The notes: a model not told the origin generated them from the sequence alone. A stretch of 64,000 nt of DNA from Aporhodopirellula rubra (GCF_014192335.1 NZ_JACHXU010000014.1:1-64000); one strand, 5' to 3'; positions 18,620-27,587 are shown, counted from the first letter of the stretch. Numbers and translations are program-made.

Positions 18620-20242
18620 TCAATCCGTTTGATCGAAGCGGCTGAGTGCTCGTAGTAGTCCCATGGTAGCTTCGGTTTCTTCGATGACGATGTGATCGAC
18701 TCCGAGGCGTTGCAGGCGTGTCTTGCTCGATTGATAGCGACAGCGAACGATCAGCTTTCCCGAGCGGTTAATACGGCGGATCGCCCGGACAATTTTTACC
18801 GCGGTGACATCTTGCGGGACGCAGACGACGCACAACGGACAGTCGCTCACGCCGGCCAATTTCAACACCTGCCCGTCACTGGCGTCACCGACCACGGTGT
18901 GGAAACCCGCCTGAGCGAACGATTGCAAATTCATCGGGCTGAGATCGATCAGGCAAACGTCCTTGCCCATCGTTTCGAGCTGGGAGGTCAATCGTCCGCC
19001 GATGGGGCCCGCACCGATGATGGTCGCCCGCTCGTTGTTCATCGGGACTTCCTTCGAGTCGGCGTCCGCTTCATCCGTGTTCGATCCGATGCCGATGAGT
19101 CTCAGCCCTGCTTTCATGAGCGGCGGAGTCAAAATGAGTGAGCCGACGGCTACCGCGACGACACGTTGGTACTCGATTTCGGAGAGCACTTCGGATTGCA
19201 ATCCTAGCAAGACCAGCACGAACGCGAACTCACCAATTTGTGCCAATCCCAATCCCATTCCGATTGCATGGCGAAGAGACATCCCCGTTAACCGCAACGC
19301 GATCGCCGCGGCACAGGTCTTGATCAGCAGGACACCGGCCAGCGAACCGAAAATGAGTACGGGCTCCTGCCAATACAAACGTGGATCGAATATCAGCCCG
19401 AGCCCAATGAAAAAAACCGCCGCGAACGTTTCGCGGAACGGCAGCACCAACGCGTCGATCTGATGTGTCCAACGGTTCCCATTGAAGATCAGGCCTGCGG
19501 CGAATGCGCCGACGGCTGGTGGCAGCCCAACGGAATGTGCCGCCAACGTGACACCACCGAGTGACACGATCGTAAACAGAATCACCAACTCGGGGCTGCG
19601 GTAACCCGCGAAGAAGGGAATCACCCACTGCGACAACACCACTCGCAACAACGCGATGACACAGATGAATGCGGTCGAAATGCCCGCGAGGGTCAGGTAA
19701 TCATTCACGCCCGGTGCCCCGTCCACGCCGGTCAACAGCGGCACGAGCAACAGCAGGGGAATCAGGGCGGCGTCTTGAAACAGCAGGATGCCGATCGCGC
19801 GACGTCCGTGCGTGGACCGAGATTGGCCCCAGTCCGACAACGCTTTGAAAACCAAAACCGTGCTGCTGAACGTGATCGCCGACGAGATCAGTACCGCCGA
19901 TTGCCAGTTCAGCCCCATCGCGATCAAGGTTGCCGTGACGGGGATGCCGACCAAGCTCATTTGAACGACGCCGCCGAGCAAAAATTTACTGCCCAGCCGC
20001 GAGAGATCGTCCAACGAAAACTCGACGCCGATCGAGAACAGCAGCAAGAAAACGCCCGCCTCCGCAAAATGTTCGAGTTGGTGGGCGTCATCGGAAATCC
20101 AACTCAAACCTCCCTGACCGAGAATCGCGCCGACGACGAGATACCCGATGAGGACAGAGCACTGCAACCAACGACAAACCAGAGCCGCGACCAAGCCGGC
20201 GCTAAGGATGATGAGTAGGTCGTGGATGAGAGATTCGGTCAT
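18620..20242 (-). CDS. KefB/YbaL-type cation:proton antiporter with RCK_N domain
   Basis: A 540-residue CPA2 antiporter for K+ or Na+ efflux against H+. The first 390 residues contain about twelve membrane segments, including FAEAGVFLLLFSIGVEFSL and VGLPPAVGAFAAGLIFNG, hallmarks of the KefB/KefC exchanger domain. A cytosolic Rossmann domain follows from about residue 405 (TIIGAGPIGGRL, then VCLIDLSPMN and VVGDASDG), i.e. TrkA-N/RCK_N, which senses NAD(H) or glutathione adducts in the family. The protein ends soon after this domain, without TrkA-C. No KefF/KefG ancillary gene is adjacent, so glutathione gating is uncertain. The gene is divergent from the glutaredoxin-CcdA fusion. Confidence 0.9.
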   Translation of the reverse strand: MTESLIHDLLIILSAGLVAALVCRWLQCSVLIGYLVVGAILGQGGLSWISDDAHQLEHFAEAGVFLLLFSIGVEFSLDDLSRLGSKFLLGGVVQMSLVGIPVTATLIAMGLNWQSAVLISSAITFSSTVLVFKALSDWGQSRSTHGRRAIGILLFQDAALIPLLLLVPLLTGVDGAPGVNDYLTLAGISTAFICVIALLRVVLSQWVIPFFAGYRSPELVILFTIVSLGGVTLAAHSVGLPPAVGAFAAGLIFNGNRWTHQIDALVLPFRETFAAVFFIGLGLIFDPRLYWQEPVLIFGSLAGVLLIKTCAAAIALRLTGMSLRHAIGMGLGLAQIGEFAFVLVLLGLQSEVLSEIEYQRVVAVAVGSLILTPPLMKAGLRLIGIGSNTDEADADSKEVPMNNERATIIGAGPIGGRLTSQLETMGKDVCLIDLSPMNLQSFAQAGFHTVVGDASDGQVLKLAGVSDCPLCVVCVPQDVTAVKIVRAIRRINRSGKLIVRCRYQSSKTRLQRLGVDHIVIEETEATMGLLRALSRFDQTD

Positions 20243-20525
20243 GAATTGAATTTAGGTGAAAGCCTGCTCAGTCGCTATGGCTGGTCCCCGTGGTCGCAAT
20301 CAACCCGAGTGAGTCGGTCGTCCGCGATGGAACCATTTCGTCACAGTCGAGGAACACATGCGTGCCCATTGTCACGCCTTTGACGCGAAGTGAATGTCTC
20401 GCCGAGTGTGATTGCTAACGGAACGATGAGTGAACGCGTGCGGGCAGGCGGGGCGGCGCGATCGGCATGTGTTTTGCGATCCCTTTTGCGGTTACCGAAT
20501 CGATCGATTCGCCTCCCGCCAAATC
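20243..20525. other. Divergent promoter region
   Basis: 283 bases between the antiporter and the glutaredoxin-CcdA gene, so both promoters must lie here. I see no strong consensus promoter or repeat. A plus-strand frame from 20430 continues into the next gene but encodes residues unlike a signal sequence, so I treat it as untranslated leader. Confidence 0.3.
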
Positions 20526-22232
20526 ATGTGCCCTCCCATGTTTCGCTTACTACCGGTCGTCTTCGTCTGCGGTGCTCTGCTCGCGACTGAACTAATCCAC
20601 CCAACCCGTGGCTTCGCCGAGGATTCTACTGACGGTATTCAGGCACCCAACGTAGTTCAGATGGAGGTGTTTGTTCGTGGCGACGTTCAATCGGCCAAGG
20701 ACGTCACGCGGTATGTTGACGCGTTGCAAGGTCGAATTCGAGGGTTAGAGGTGTTCGTCCATGATGTTATTAAAGACCGCAAACACCTCGTTCGGCTCTA
20801 TGAGCTGTCGAAGAAAGCAGGTCGCGACAAACCCGTCGTTCCGGCATTCTATAGTTGCGATCGAATGTATTTCGGGTTCGAGGGTGAAGCGAAGAGTGGG
20901 CCCGGGATCGAGGAATTGTTCACGGCGGAAGTCTACACGCGTTCGACGTGCCCCCGGTGTGGTGAAGCAAAGCGATATCTCAAAGAGGTGCAAAAGCGTT
21001 GGCCGGCGATTCGGTTTCGCATTTATGAAATCACCGATGATGTGGCAGCCCGGCAGCGTTGGGAGGCGCTTTGTCGAGGCAGCGGATCGACGCCCGGACT
21101 TCCCGTAATCGACTTCGGACGAAACGTCATCATTGGTTATCAAGGCGACGACGTGACGGGCCGTCTCATCGAAGACGTGATTCGTCGCAAAGCCCGGATC
21201 GAACAAGAACCCGAGACGAAAACGCAGCAAGGCGATCGATACGGAATGCTGCCCGTGTTTGGACTCGGTCCCTCGTTCCTTGCGGCTGGCATGTTGCAAT
21301 TGGATTCCGCACCCGATGAGTCGACCGCAGATGCAGCATTAGACGCGACCTCGGACGCAGACGTCGAAGCGGCGAACGACGCGATGTTCAATCTGGATGA
21401 TCTGGCACTCCCCGAAGTGGCCAGCGACTCGGAGACGGGCGAGGTTGCCTTTGAGGCAAGTGAGGCGGAGCCGGAAGAGATCGAAGCCATCGACGTTCCA
21501 CTGTTTGGCGAACTGCGTGTTCGTGATTATGGGATGCCGTTGTTCTCTTTTCTCGTTGGTTTGGTTGACGGTTTTAATCCATGCGCCATGTGGATTCTCG
21601 TCTTTCTGCTTTCCGTGCTCGTCAACATCAAGGACCGGCGAAAAATCTTGCTGATCGCCGGAACGTTTGTTTTGGTCAGCGGGCTCGCTTACTACGCGTT
21701 CATGGCCGCGTGGTTGAGTTTGTTCTTGTTCATCGGGATCGCCCGGCCGGTTCAGATCGCACTGGGCGTTTTGGCTTTGATCATCGGAATCGTGAACGTC
21801 AAAGACTTCTTCGCTTTTAAGAAAGGCATTTCCTTTTCAATTCCCGAAAGTCAAAAGCCGGGGTTGTACCGTCGGGTACGAAAAATCGTCGAGGCCGAGT
21901 ATCTGACCGCTGCGGTGGCGGGCGCAGTGACGTTGGCGGTCGTGGTCAACATGGTCGAGCTTTTGTGCACGGCCGGGTTGCCGGCGCTGTACACCCAAGT
22001 ACTGACGTTACAGGAGTTACCCGCCTGGCAAAATCATCTCTATCTGTTGATCTACATTTTTGCCTACATGCTCGACGATCTCGTGTTGGTGACGATCGTG
22101 GTCGCCACGCTTTCGAACCGCCGGTTGCAAGAACGAGAAGGCCGATGGCTCAAACTGCTCAGCGGTATCGTCATCCTGCTTCTGGGGCTTTGCATGCTGT
22201 TCCGCCCTGAATGGCTGACGCTGGGCTATTAG
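20526..22232 (+). CDS. Exported glutaredoxin-like domain fused to a CcdA/DsbD-like membrane domain
   Basis: A protein of about 568 residues. A signal sequence (MFRLLPVVFVCGALLA) is followed by a short N-terminal module (VVQMEVFVRGDV), then a glutaredoxin-like fold with the redox motif TCPRC (C142, C145) and a cis-Pro-type TPGLPVIDF. An acidic linker (about 270-330) leads to seven or so membrane segments of the CcdA/DsbD-beta class. These carry NPC (C353) in the first helix and a partner LCT (C481) about 130 residues later, the usual pair that shuttles electrons across the membrane. The likely role is transfer of reducing power from the cytosol to periplasmic thiols. ATG 20526 (or 20538) is chosen over 20430 because it gives a proper signal peptide. 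Confidence 0.82.
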   Translation: MCPPMFRLLPVVFVCGALLATELIHPTRGFAEDSTDGIQAPNVVQMEVFVRGDVQSAKDVTRYVDALQGRIRGLEVFVHDVIKDRKHLVRLYELSKKAGRDKPVVPAFYSCDRMYFGFEGEAKSGPGIEELFTAEVYTRSTCPRCGEAKRYLKEVQKRWPAIRFRIYEITDDVAARQRWEALCRGSGSTPGLPVIDFGRNVIIGYQGDDVTGRLIEDVIRRKARIEQEPETKTQQGDRYGMLPVFGLGPSFLAAGMLQLDSAPDESTADAALDATSDADVEAANDAMFNLDDLALPEVASDSETGEVAFEASEAEPEEIEAIDVPLFGELRVRDYGMPLFSFLVGLVDGFNPCAMWILVFLLSVLVNIKDRRKILLIAGTFVLVSGLAYYAFMAAWLSLFLFIGIARPVQIALGVLALIIGIVNVKDFFAFKKGISFSIPESQKPGLYRRVRKIVEAEYLTAAVAGAVTLAVVVNMVELLCTAGLPALYTQVLTLQELPAWQNHLYLLIYIFAYMLDDLVLVTIVVATLSNRRLQEREGRWLKLLSGIVILLLGLCMLFRPEWLTLGY

Positions 22233-22463
22233 AGCATTTTCAAAAAAGTCGTCGCCGATGTCTCCAGATTTGGGCTGGCTGAATCCGGTCGAGACGTCTC
22301 TGAATTGACCGCAGTCGGCGGTCGACGCGTTTGGAGACGCAGCAGCCTCAGGAATCGGAGGTCTTAAGGCAAACGAAAAAAAGGCAACGCGAGCGTCCGC
22401 CTCATCTCGCGATGCCCCTGAGCGTGGCATGTATTTGTGGTTAGTCAAACGCAACCGAGTCGG

Positions 22464-22937
22464 TCAGCCCATCTCGGCGACGAATCGAACGTAATCGGTT
22501 GCCGACACAATGCCGAGCAACTTCTTGTCATGGTTGATCACCGGGACATGATGAACTTGATGTTTGACCATCATCTTGGCGACCTCTTGAAGACAGTCGT
22601 TTTGTTCGGCGGTGACGGTGGCATTGGACATCACCGTTGCGACCTCATCACTACCCAAGCATTCCCGGATCAGATCGACGACCAAGTAGCTTTCGTCGTA
22701 GATCGCCATATCGCAATCGAGTGTCCGTTCGGCGTCTTGGATCAGACGCAGCATGTCACTGACTGTGAGGATCCCTTTGAGGGAACCGTCGTCGTCGATG
22801 ACCGGGAGCGCCGACAGATGATTCTCGGTCATCTTTTCAACCGCATCCTGGATCGTGTCAGTCTCGGTGACGGTGATCGGTCCGCGTCGCATGAAACTAT
22901 GAAGAGGAATTTGCAGATCGGTTTGTGTCGCGTTCAT
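22464..22937 (-). CDS. CBS-domain pair protein
   Basis: A 157-residue cytosolic protein consisting of two CBS motifs: MRRGPITVTETDTIQDAV...LPVIDDDGSLKGILTVSDML (about 16-65) and MSNATVTAEQNDCLQEVAKMM...VPVINHDKKLLGIVSATDYV (about 103-153). CBS pairs bind adenine nucleotides and report energy state. A stand-alone pair of this size resembles Mycobacterium Hrp1, a hypoxia-response protein, and fits the neighbourhood of universal stress proteins. A good sigma-54 promoter candidate lies 71 bases upstream on the same strand (23008-23023). Confidence 0.9.
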   Translation of the reverse strand: MNATQTDLQIPLHSFMRRGPITVTETDTIQDAVEKMTENHLSALPVIDDDGSLKGILTVSDMLRLIQDAERTLDCDMAIYDESYLVVDLIRECLGSDEVATVMSNATVTAEQNDCLQEVAKMMVKHQVHHVPVINHDKKLLGIVSATDYVRFVAEMG

Positions 22938-23007
22938 GGTCTTGCCTCGCTAAAGTTCAGACGGACGATCTCATGCACACTGCGTGATGATGATCAACGC
23001 GATGAGT

Positions 23008-23023
23008 CGCAAACCCTGTGCCC
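23008..23023 (-). promoter_or_regulatory. Sigma-54 promoter candidate for the CBS gene
   Basis: Read on the minus strand the site is GGGCAC, five bases, TTGCG. It has the invariant GG and GC with exactly ten bases between, and differs from TGGCAC-N5-TTGC at one position. The GC is 71-72 bases before the CBS start codon, a normal promoter distance. Confidence 0.6.
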
Positions 23024-23104
23024 TCCTCCGTTTTTCGTTCGTGTGTCGGCGTACACAGGGTGCTCGCGTCGAGACGTGTGATAGACGCACGATCATGCGC
23101 GACG

Positions 23105-23126
23105 CAACGCACATTTAGGTGCGTTG
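23105..23126. promoter_or_regulatory. Perfect 8-bp inverted repeat, possible activator site
   Basis: CAACGCAC (23105-23112) and GTGCGTTG (23119-23126) are exact complements around a six-base centre. The site is about 85-115 bases upstream of the CBS sigma-54 promoter, where enhancer-binding proteins normally bind. GCAC/GTGC half-sites also occur near other candidate sigma-54 promoters of the island (30578-30593, 23398-23403). Confidence 0.4.
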
Positions 23127-23467
23127 GGTGGACAGGAGAGCACATGGACGGGCGCATCCAATGTCTGCCAAATCGGATCGAAATGGATGTCGCAAAATAG
23201 AGGTAAGGCGGGTTGGCAGATAAGCACAACGCTGGGGACGTCGTCGCGTTGATCGTCATGCCAAAGATACCCTGCTTTCCCTAGTGTTCGTAAACATTTC
23301 TCCAGTACTCATAAATGAAGCTGCGATTGCGGGAAACTTGGAAGTGTCGCGATCGCCAGAGGGGAATGTGCGACGAATTTGGCCATCACGCAAATTGACG
23401 CACTTGTCTATTCCGGTCGGTCGTTGCAATCGGTTCGGTCATCAAATCAGGTGCGACTGAATACTGT

Positions 23468-23482
23468 TGGCACAATGCTTGC
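23468..23482 (+). promoter_or_regulatory. Sigma-54 promoter candidate (perfect consensus)
   Basis: TGGCAC, five bases, TTGC: every consensus position of the -24/-12 element matches with the correct spacing. It points toward the BON-domain gene, with a leader of about 250 bases. Confidence 0.65.
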
Positions 23483-23742
23483 GGCCTTAACGTGGGTAGG
23501 TCATGTTCCCTAAGCGTGCGGCAAGGAGTGGTGAAACGCCTTCCGCGTTGGGCTGCTAGGGCGTGAGCATGAGATTGGCGGTCGATGAGAGTTGCGTTCC
23601 CAAGTCGTCTTCGGACAGGGCCCGCTCAAACGAGAAAGTATGTTACGTCGAATGAGACCTTTCCATCGCGGGTTCAATCTTAAAACTGATGCAACGCATC
23701 GAAGGAATTATTGAGAACATCGCACTTCATTGGGGATCTCCT

Positions 23743-24054
23743 ATGTTCGACACGCTTGAACAGCCGACTCAATTCATTTCGCGTTCAACGAATGCCTCTT
23801 CCCACGCGGCAGACCCAACGTCCAAGCCGCGTATCGCCGGCCCTCGTCAGATCGATCCGGTCGTCGAGCGTCTTCACCGGGCCCTTGCTGATTCCAAACG
23901 ATGTGGATTGCGAAACGCGCGATGCCGATTCGATCGTGGTGTCGTCACGCTGTTAGGAACGGTTGATTCGTTCTATCTCAAACAGATTGCACAAGAAATC
24001 GTTCGCCGGGTTCCAGCGGTAAAGACGATTCGCAATCAACTGCACGTCCGTTAG
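23743..24054 (+). CDS. BON-domain protein
   Basis: A 103-residue protein. The last 65 residues form one BON domain: VVERLHRALADSKRCGLRNARCRFDRGVVTLLG, then VDSFYLKQIAQEIVRRVPAVKTIRNQLHV, ending at the stop. BON domains bind phospholipid or envelope partners and are common in osmotic and envelope stress proteins (OsmY). The first 35 residues (polar, Ser/Thr/Pro) show no signal peptide, so location is uncertain. ATG 23743 is used in place of 23689, which would add 18 residues. It lies downstream of a perfect sigma-54 promoter match. Confidence 0.78.
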   Translation: MFDTLEQPTQFISRSTNASSHAADPTSKPRIAGPRQIDPVVERLHRALADSKRCGLRNARCRFDRGVVTLLGTVDSFYLKQIAQEIVRRVPAVKTIRNQLHVR

Positions 24055-24507
24055 GGGGCAATCGCTATCGCAGAAAACCCCGCTGGCCGTGTTGTCGGGT
24101 GGACGAGCGGGCCGACGGAGTAACGCGGTTTGCCGACTCAATTGGTGCGGATTTGCTGCTCGCCCCGCGCTTCCGAATCTCTCCCAAATCGAACGTGCGG
24201 GTTCGGAACCTCATTCCCGATGACGGGCGTGTCCCCCCATCCGGGAAACGCTTTCGCATTCTTCCACCGCTCCTTTTCTATTGCGATGCCTAAGTGGCGG
24301 CCTTATTCAGCCTCCGAGGCCATTTTAGCGGAATCTTTTTCCTGGCTGGTTCAGGTGGCGAGTTGCTAGCTCGCAATTGCAGGTATTCCACTCGGGGGAG
24401 CCCTACAAAACTTGACACGTTATTGTATTACTACAAGAATGGCGAGGTCTTCCATTGCGGGGCTGCAGTGGGGCGTTCCTTGCCTCTGGATGTCAAGGGT
24501 ATTTGTC
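24055..24507. other. Intergenic region upstream of DUF1559 gene
   Basis: No gene supported. It holds a small inverted repeat (GCGAG...CTCGC, 24358-24374) and the sigma-70-like promoter listed separately. Frames on both strands are short and unlike any protein I know. Confidence 0.4.
24412..24440 (+). promoter_or_regulatory. Sigma-70-type promoter candidate
   Basis: TTGACA at 24412-24417 is a perfect -35 hexamer. Seventeen bases later AAGAAT (24435-24440) matches four of six -10 positions. It lies about 70 bases before the DUF1559 start, so this gene probably uses housekeeping sigma, unlike its neighbours. Confidence 0.45.
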
Positions 24508-25797
24508 ATGATTAGATTTTCGAAGCGGCGGCGCCACGGTTTTACGCTGGTGGAGCTTTTGGTTGTGATCGCCATTATCGGCGTGTTGGTTGGGTTATTG
24601 TTGCCCGCGGTTCAGGCCGCACGGGAAGCTGCTCGGCGGATGAGTTGCAGCAACAACTTCAAACAGATTGGTTTGGCACTGCATAATTACCATTCCGCGT
24701 ACAAGCAGTTGCCGCGGCACATGGGCGGTTCGCGATCGCCAACGAATCAACAGTGGTATTCGGGCGGTGATGGAGCGCGGGCCGCCAATGCGTCCTCGTT
24801 GAGTATTTTCGTTGGGATGTTGCCGTTCATCGAGCAGCAAGCGTTGTGGGAGCAGATATCCAACCCCAATAACAGTTATTGGAACGGATCTTCGGTGGTC
24901 AGTCCGATGCCGACGAGTCCATGGAATTCGATGGGGCCGTCCCCGCATGAATCACGGTATGTGCCGTGGCGTACTCAAGTTCCCGGCTTCCGTTGCCCGA
25001 GCGATCCTGGCCAGGGGGAACCATCTTACGGTCGGACGAACTACGCCGCGTGTCTCGGCGATGGGATCAGTTACACCTCAACCGGTGTCGGTTCTTATAA
25101 CTCGGCGGGATGGCTCGACGAAGTGTCCGTTGGCACCAACGCGTGGCAAACTCCGGAAGGGCGATCGCGTTACACCCGCGCAGGTTGCCGGGGAGTGTTC
25201 GTGCCACGTAAGGACATGCGTTTTCGTGACATTCTCGACGGTCTCGCCAACACGATCATGGCCGGAGAGATCGCGACTGATCTAGGCGACCTCGACAAGC
25301 GAACAATTTCGATGCGAACCGGCAGTCACAACAGCGCTACGACCGGACCTCTTCGTGAACCAGACGCGTGTACGGATCTCGGTTACATCGATCCCGAGCG
25401 GCCTCAGTTCTGGGAATCATCGCGGGCCTATACCGGTTCAGGTGCTCCGAGTAACGGTGAGGTTGAGCGGCCTCAGTTTGGACGCGGTTACCGTTGGGCG
25501 GTTGGTTCGCCGACCATGACCGGCATGTTGACGGTGTTGCCGCCAAACCGAGAACTCTGCAACGCGTACAACCATAACGGTGAGTCCACTGCAACAGCGA
25601 GTAGCCGTCACCAAGGCGGTGTCCATGTGTTGATGGGTGACGGAGCGGTTAAGTTCATTACCGATTCGATTGAAGCGGGTGATTCCAGCGCCGATGGGAT
25701 CTTCCTCAACAATCAACCAGGCGGACAGAGTCCTTACGGTTTATGGGGTGCGTTAGGATCTCGAGCTGCCAAAGAAGTGATCGACGAAGAGTTCTAA
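24508..25797 (+). CDS. DUF1559 protein with prepilin-type N-terminus
   Basis: A 429-residue planctomycete-specific protein (SBP_bac_10/DUF1559). The N-terminus carries the type IV prepilin methylation signal: basic residues, then [26 protein letters not shown], with cleavage expected after the Gly and Glu at mature +5. The family motif [27 protein letters not shown] follows. The C-terminus has the H-x9-DG sequence [16 protein letters not shown] typical of the family. These proteins occur in dozens to hundreds of copies per planctomycete genome and are thought to form pseudopilus-like or extracellular structures. ATG 24508 is chosen because AAGGG lies eight bases upstream; the longer frame from 24412 overlaps the promoter. 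Confidence 0.92.
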   Translation: MIRFSKRRRHGFTLVELLVVIAIIGVLVGLLLPAVQAAREAARRMSCSNNFKQIGLALHNYHSAYKQLPRHMGGSRSPTNQQWYSGGDGARAANASSLSIFVGMLPFIEQQALWEQISNPNNSYWNGSSVVSPMPTSPWNSMGPSPHESRYVPWRTQVPGFRCPSDPGQGEPSYGRTNYAACLGDGISYTSTGVGSYNSAGWLDEVSVGTNAWQTPEGRSRYTRAGCRGVFVPRKDMRFRDILDGLANTIMAGEIATDLGDLDKRTISMRTGSHNSATTGPLREPDACTDLGYIDPERPQFWESSRAYTGSGAPSNGEVERPQFGRGYRWAVGSPTMTGMLTVLPPNRELCNAYNHNGESTATASSRHQGGVHVLMGDGAVKFITDSIEAGDSSADGIFLNNQPGGQSPYGLWGALGSRAAKEVIDEEF

Positions 25798-25881
25798 CTG
25801 TTTTGGCACCGTTGATTTGAGAGGTTTAACCCGCGGGCTCGCTTCCTAACGAAGAAAACGAGGGGAATGGCGAGTACCCGT

Positions 25882-25956
25882 CCGGTGTCACCTAAAATTT
25901 ATCGCCATCTAATCACTTGGCCCCCCGATCGGGTAAGCTAGTTTTTGTGACACCGG
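25882..25956. repeat. 10-bp perfect inverted repeat around a second palindrome
   Basis: CCGGTGTCAC (25882-25891) pairs with GTGACACCGG (25947-25956). Between them lies CCCGATCGGG (25924-25933), itself a palindrome, so a cruciform or branched RNA is possible. It sits between the DUF1559 gene and the small lipoprotein gene, perhaps controlling read-through. No T-run follows. Confidence 0.4.
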
Positions 25957-26016
25957 TCGTCATCCCATGGCGTCCGGTTTCTTTTTTGTTTCGTTCATGT
26001 TCCCAATGGAATTGAA

Positions 26017-26196
26017 ATGTTGTTCACACGCTTTGCGTTCGTCGGTTTGTTGGCTCTTTCGCTGTCTTGTGTTACCGGTTGTGGTGGCAGTGAGGAGCCT
26101 CAACTTGTCGAAGGCCCCGTTGTCGAAAACGGCGGGATGTCAGAGGAAGAGTTGAACTTCGACGCACCTGAAGAAGAAACTTCGGGCGCTTATTAG
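26017..26196 (+). CDS. 59-residue lipoprotein following DUF1559
   Basis: A short frame read directly from the sequence: MLFTRFAFVGLLALSLSC, then a lipobox ending VTGCGG (Cys23) and an acidic tail (EEPQLVEGP, MSEEELNFDAPEEE). Codon choice fits coding sequence. Tiny lipoproteins with a CGG lipobox and an acidic tail commonly sit just downstream of DUF1559 genes in Planctomycetes (from memory), so the pair may work together at the envelope. No strong ribosome binding site is seen. Confidence 0.75.
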   Translation: MLFTRFAFVGLLALSLSCVTGCGGSEEPQLVEGPVVENGGMSEEELNFDAPEEETSGAY

Positions 26197-26630
26197 ACGC
26201 CGTTACCTCTGCGAGACGGCACTACTCACGTGCCGATCTCGCTTTTTTGCATTTCACGCGGGTGTCGACGCCCGTCGCAAACCTTTCTTGGCACCGCGAT
26301 CACGATGTCCGGTGCCCGTCGATGCCCCAACCTCCTCGGGTTGATTTTCTTTCGCCGGATCAGGCATTCCGAGCTAGCGCGATCACTTCTTTCACATCGC
26401 ACCGCTGTTTGATGTCTTGGATGCACCTCGATCGCCGCAACTTCTTTTTATGGGGGAGCATTTTGTTTGGCATCTGCCTGTGCAGACGTGACACGTGCGC
26501 AGCCGTTGTGAGCGTAATCGCACGCAGTGTGCTCTACCGGTGAGGTAGACGCGTAAATCGCGGTTGGTACCTCGTTTGCAACTGAGTCCATCGACCATCT
26601 TTAAACGGTAACTGGACTACGGAGTCGATC
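26197..26630. other. Intergenic region upstream of the USP gene
   Basis: 434 bases with no supported gene; the 98-codon plus frame from 26247 lacks any family features. It contains the sigma-54 candidate at 26565-26580 and, further up, alternating GTGC/CGCAC sequences (26480-26525) where an activator could bind. Confidence 0.4.
26565..26580 (+). promoter_or_regulatory. Sigma-54 promoter candidate for USP gene
   Basis: TGGTAC, five bases, TTGCA. One mismatch to TGGCAC-N5-TTGCA, with the GG and GC elements correctly spaced. It ends 50 bases before the USP start codon. Confidence 0.6.
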
Positions 26631-27587
26631 ATGCGAGTACTTTTGGCGAACGATGCTTCCAAGCATTCCCATGCCGCAGCAGAATATCTGCTGGCCCTTC
26701 CGTTTCGCAAACCGATCGACCTGGACATCGCTTCGGCGGTAATGCCGCCTGTGTTTATGGACATGGGCTCTCTCGGAGTGCCGGACGATCTCACGGAGTT
26801 TATTAGCGAAGAGTGCGAGAGTGCGAAGGAGCGGGTTGCGAAGACCGCCGAGGAATTAGGCGGCCCGGTTCACAAAGTCCAAACACACGTTTCAATCGGT
26901 CAACCGTCACACGAATTGCTTTCACTCGCTGATGAACTCCACGCGGATTTGATCGTGATGGGTGCGGTCGGTCACTCGGCTCTCGATCGGGTTCTGTTGG
27001 GGAGCGTGTCCGACTACGTTGCTACGCACAGCGAAACGTCAACACTCGTCGTTCGTCCTCGTCGTGATTCTGACATCCCTCCCAAACTGGAAAAGATCGC
27101 GATCGCGTTGTCTGGCAGTCCCGAAGATCAACGCATGATCGACTGGCTAAAACAATTTCATCTGCATCCGAGTATCGAAGTGCATTTAGTTCGTGTGCTG
27201 CGATTGGATACGTTCTATCGTCAGGACATTCGACGCAGAGCGTCCAAGTTTTGGGACGGGTTCGTGAACAGCGCCCAGGCTCAGATTTTGGACTTGGAAA
27301 CGCAACTGCAGTCGATGGGGCTAACCACGGAAACGCATCTCGTTGAATCCGATCATGTCGGCGACGCGTTGATCAACTACGCGGAAACGCATGGCTGTGA
27401 TCTCCTCGTGACGGGCGATAGCGACAGCGGAATCTTGACACGCGTGTTTATCGGCAGTACGTCACGATACGTCCTCCGTCATGCGGAATGCAGTGTTCTG
27501 ATCGTTCGTGATCGAGAAGATCGGGCTCGCGCAAAAGAATCTGTGTTGAATGAACCCAAGCGGACCAGCGCGACTGCGGTGAGTTAA
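26631..27587 (+). CDS. Tandem universal stress protein
   Basis: A 318-residue cytosolic protein made of two UspA domains. Domain 1 starts MRVLLANDASKHS and contains MGAVGHSALDRVLLGS, matching the ATP-binding G-2x-G-9x-G-S pattern. Domain 2 starts KIAIALSGSPED and has GDSDSGILTRVFIGSTS, which keeps the last loop but lacks the exact first glycine spacing. USPs support survival in growth arrest, anoxia and energy shortage. It resembles the tandem USP at 38593-39495, so the two look like paralogues. A sigma-54 site precedes it, and the P-type ATPase gene follows after 182 bases on the same strand, possibly as one operon. Confidence 0.93.
   Translation: MRVLLANDASKHSHAAAEYLLALPFRKPIDLDIASAVMPPVFMDMGSLGVPDDLTEFISEECESAKERVAKTAEELGGPVHKVQTHVSIGQPSHELLSLADELHADLIVMGAVGHSALDRVLLGSVSDYVATHSETSTLVVRPRRDSDIPPKLEKIAIALSGSPEDQRMIDWLKQFHLHPSIEVHLVRVLRLDTFYRQDIRRRASKFWDGFVNSAQAQILDLETQLQSMGLTTETHLVESDHVGDALINYAETHGCDLLVTGDSDSGILTRVFIGSTSRYVLRHAECSVLIVRDREDRARAKESVLNEPKRTSATAVS

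Larger units (their letters stand above)
22938..23742. promoter_or_regulatory. Long divergent control region between CBS and BON genes
   Basis: About 800 bases with no credible gene. It holds sigma-54 promoter candidates pointing each way (23008-23023 minus, 23468-23482 plus) and a strong inverted repeat at 23105-23126. The stretch 23483-23742 would be an unusually long leader for the BON gene. It contains an 11-codon frame (VKRLPRWAARA, GTG at 23531 after AAGGAGTG) that could be a leader peptide, but this is weak. Confidence 0.5.

Noticed and set aside
24355-24370. TGGCGA-N5-TAGC before the DUF1559 gene as a sigma-54 site
   Set aside because: Spacing fits, but four of ten positions are wrong and it coincides with a small inverted repeat; the TTGACA promoter is better.
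26470-26484. TGGCAT...TGTGC as another sigma-54 site
   Set aside because: Eleven bases between GG and GC; the site at 26565 fits much better.
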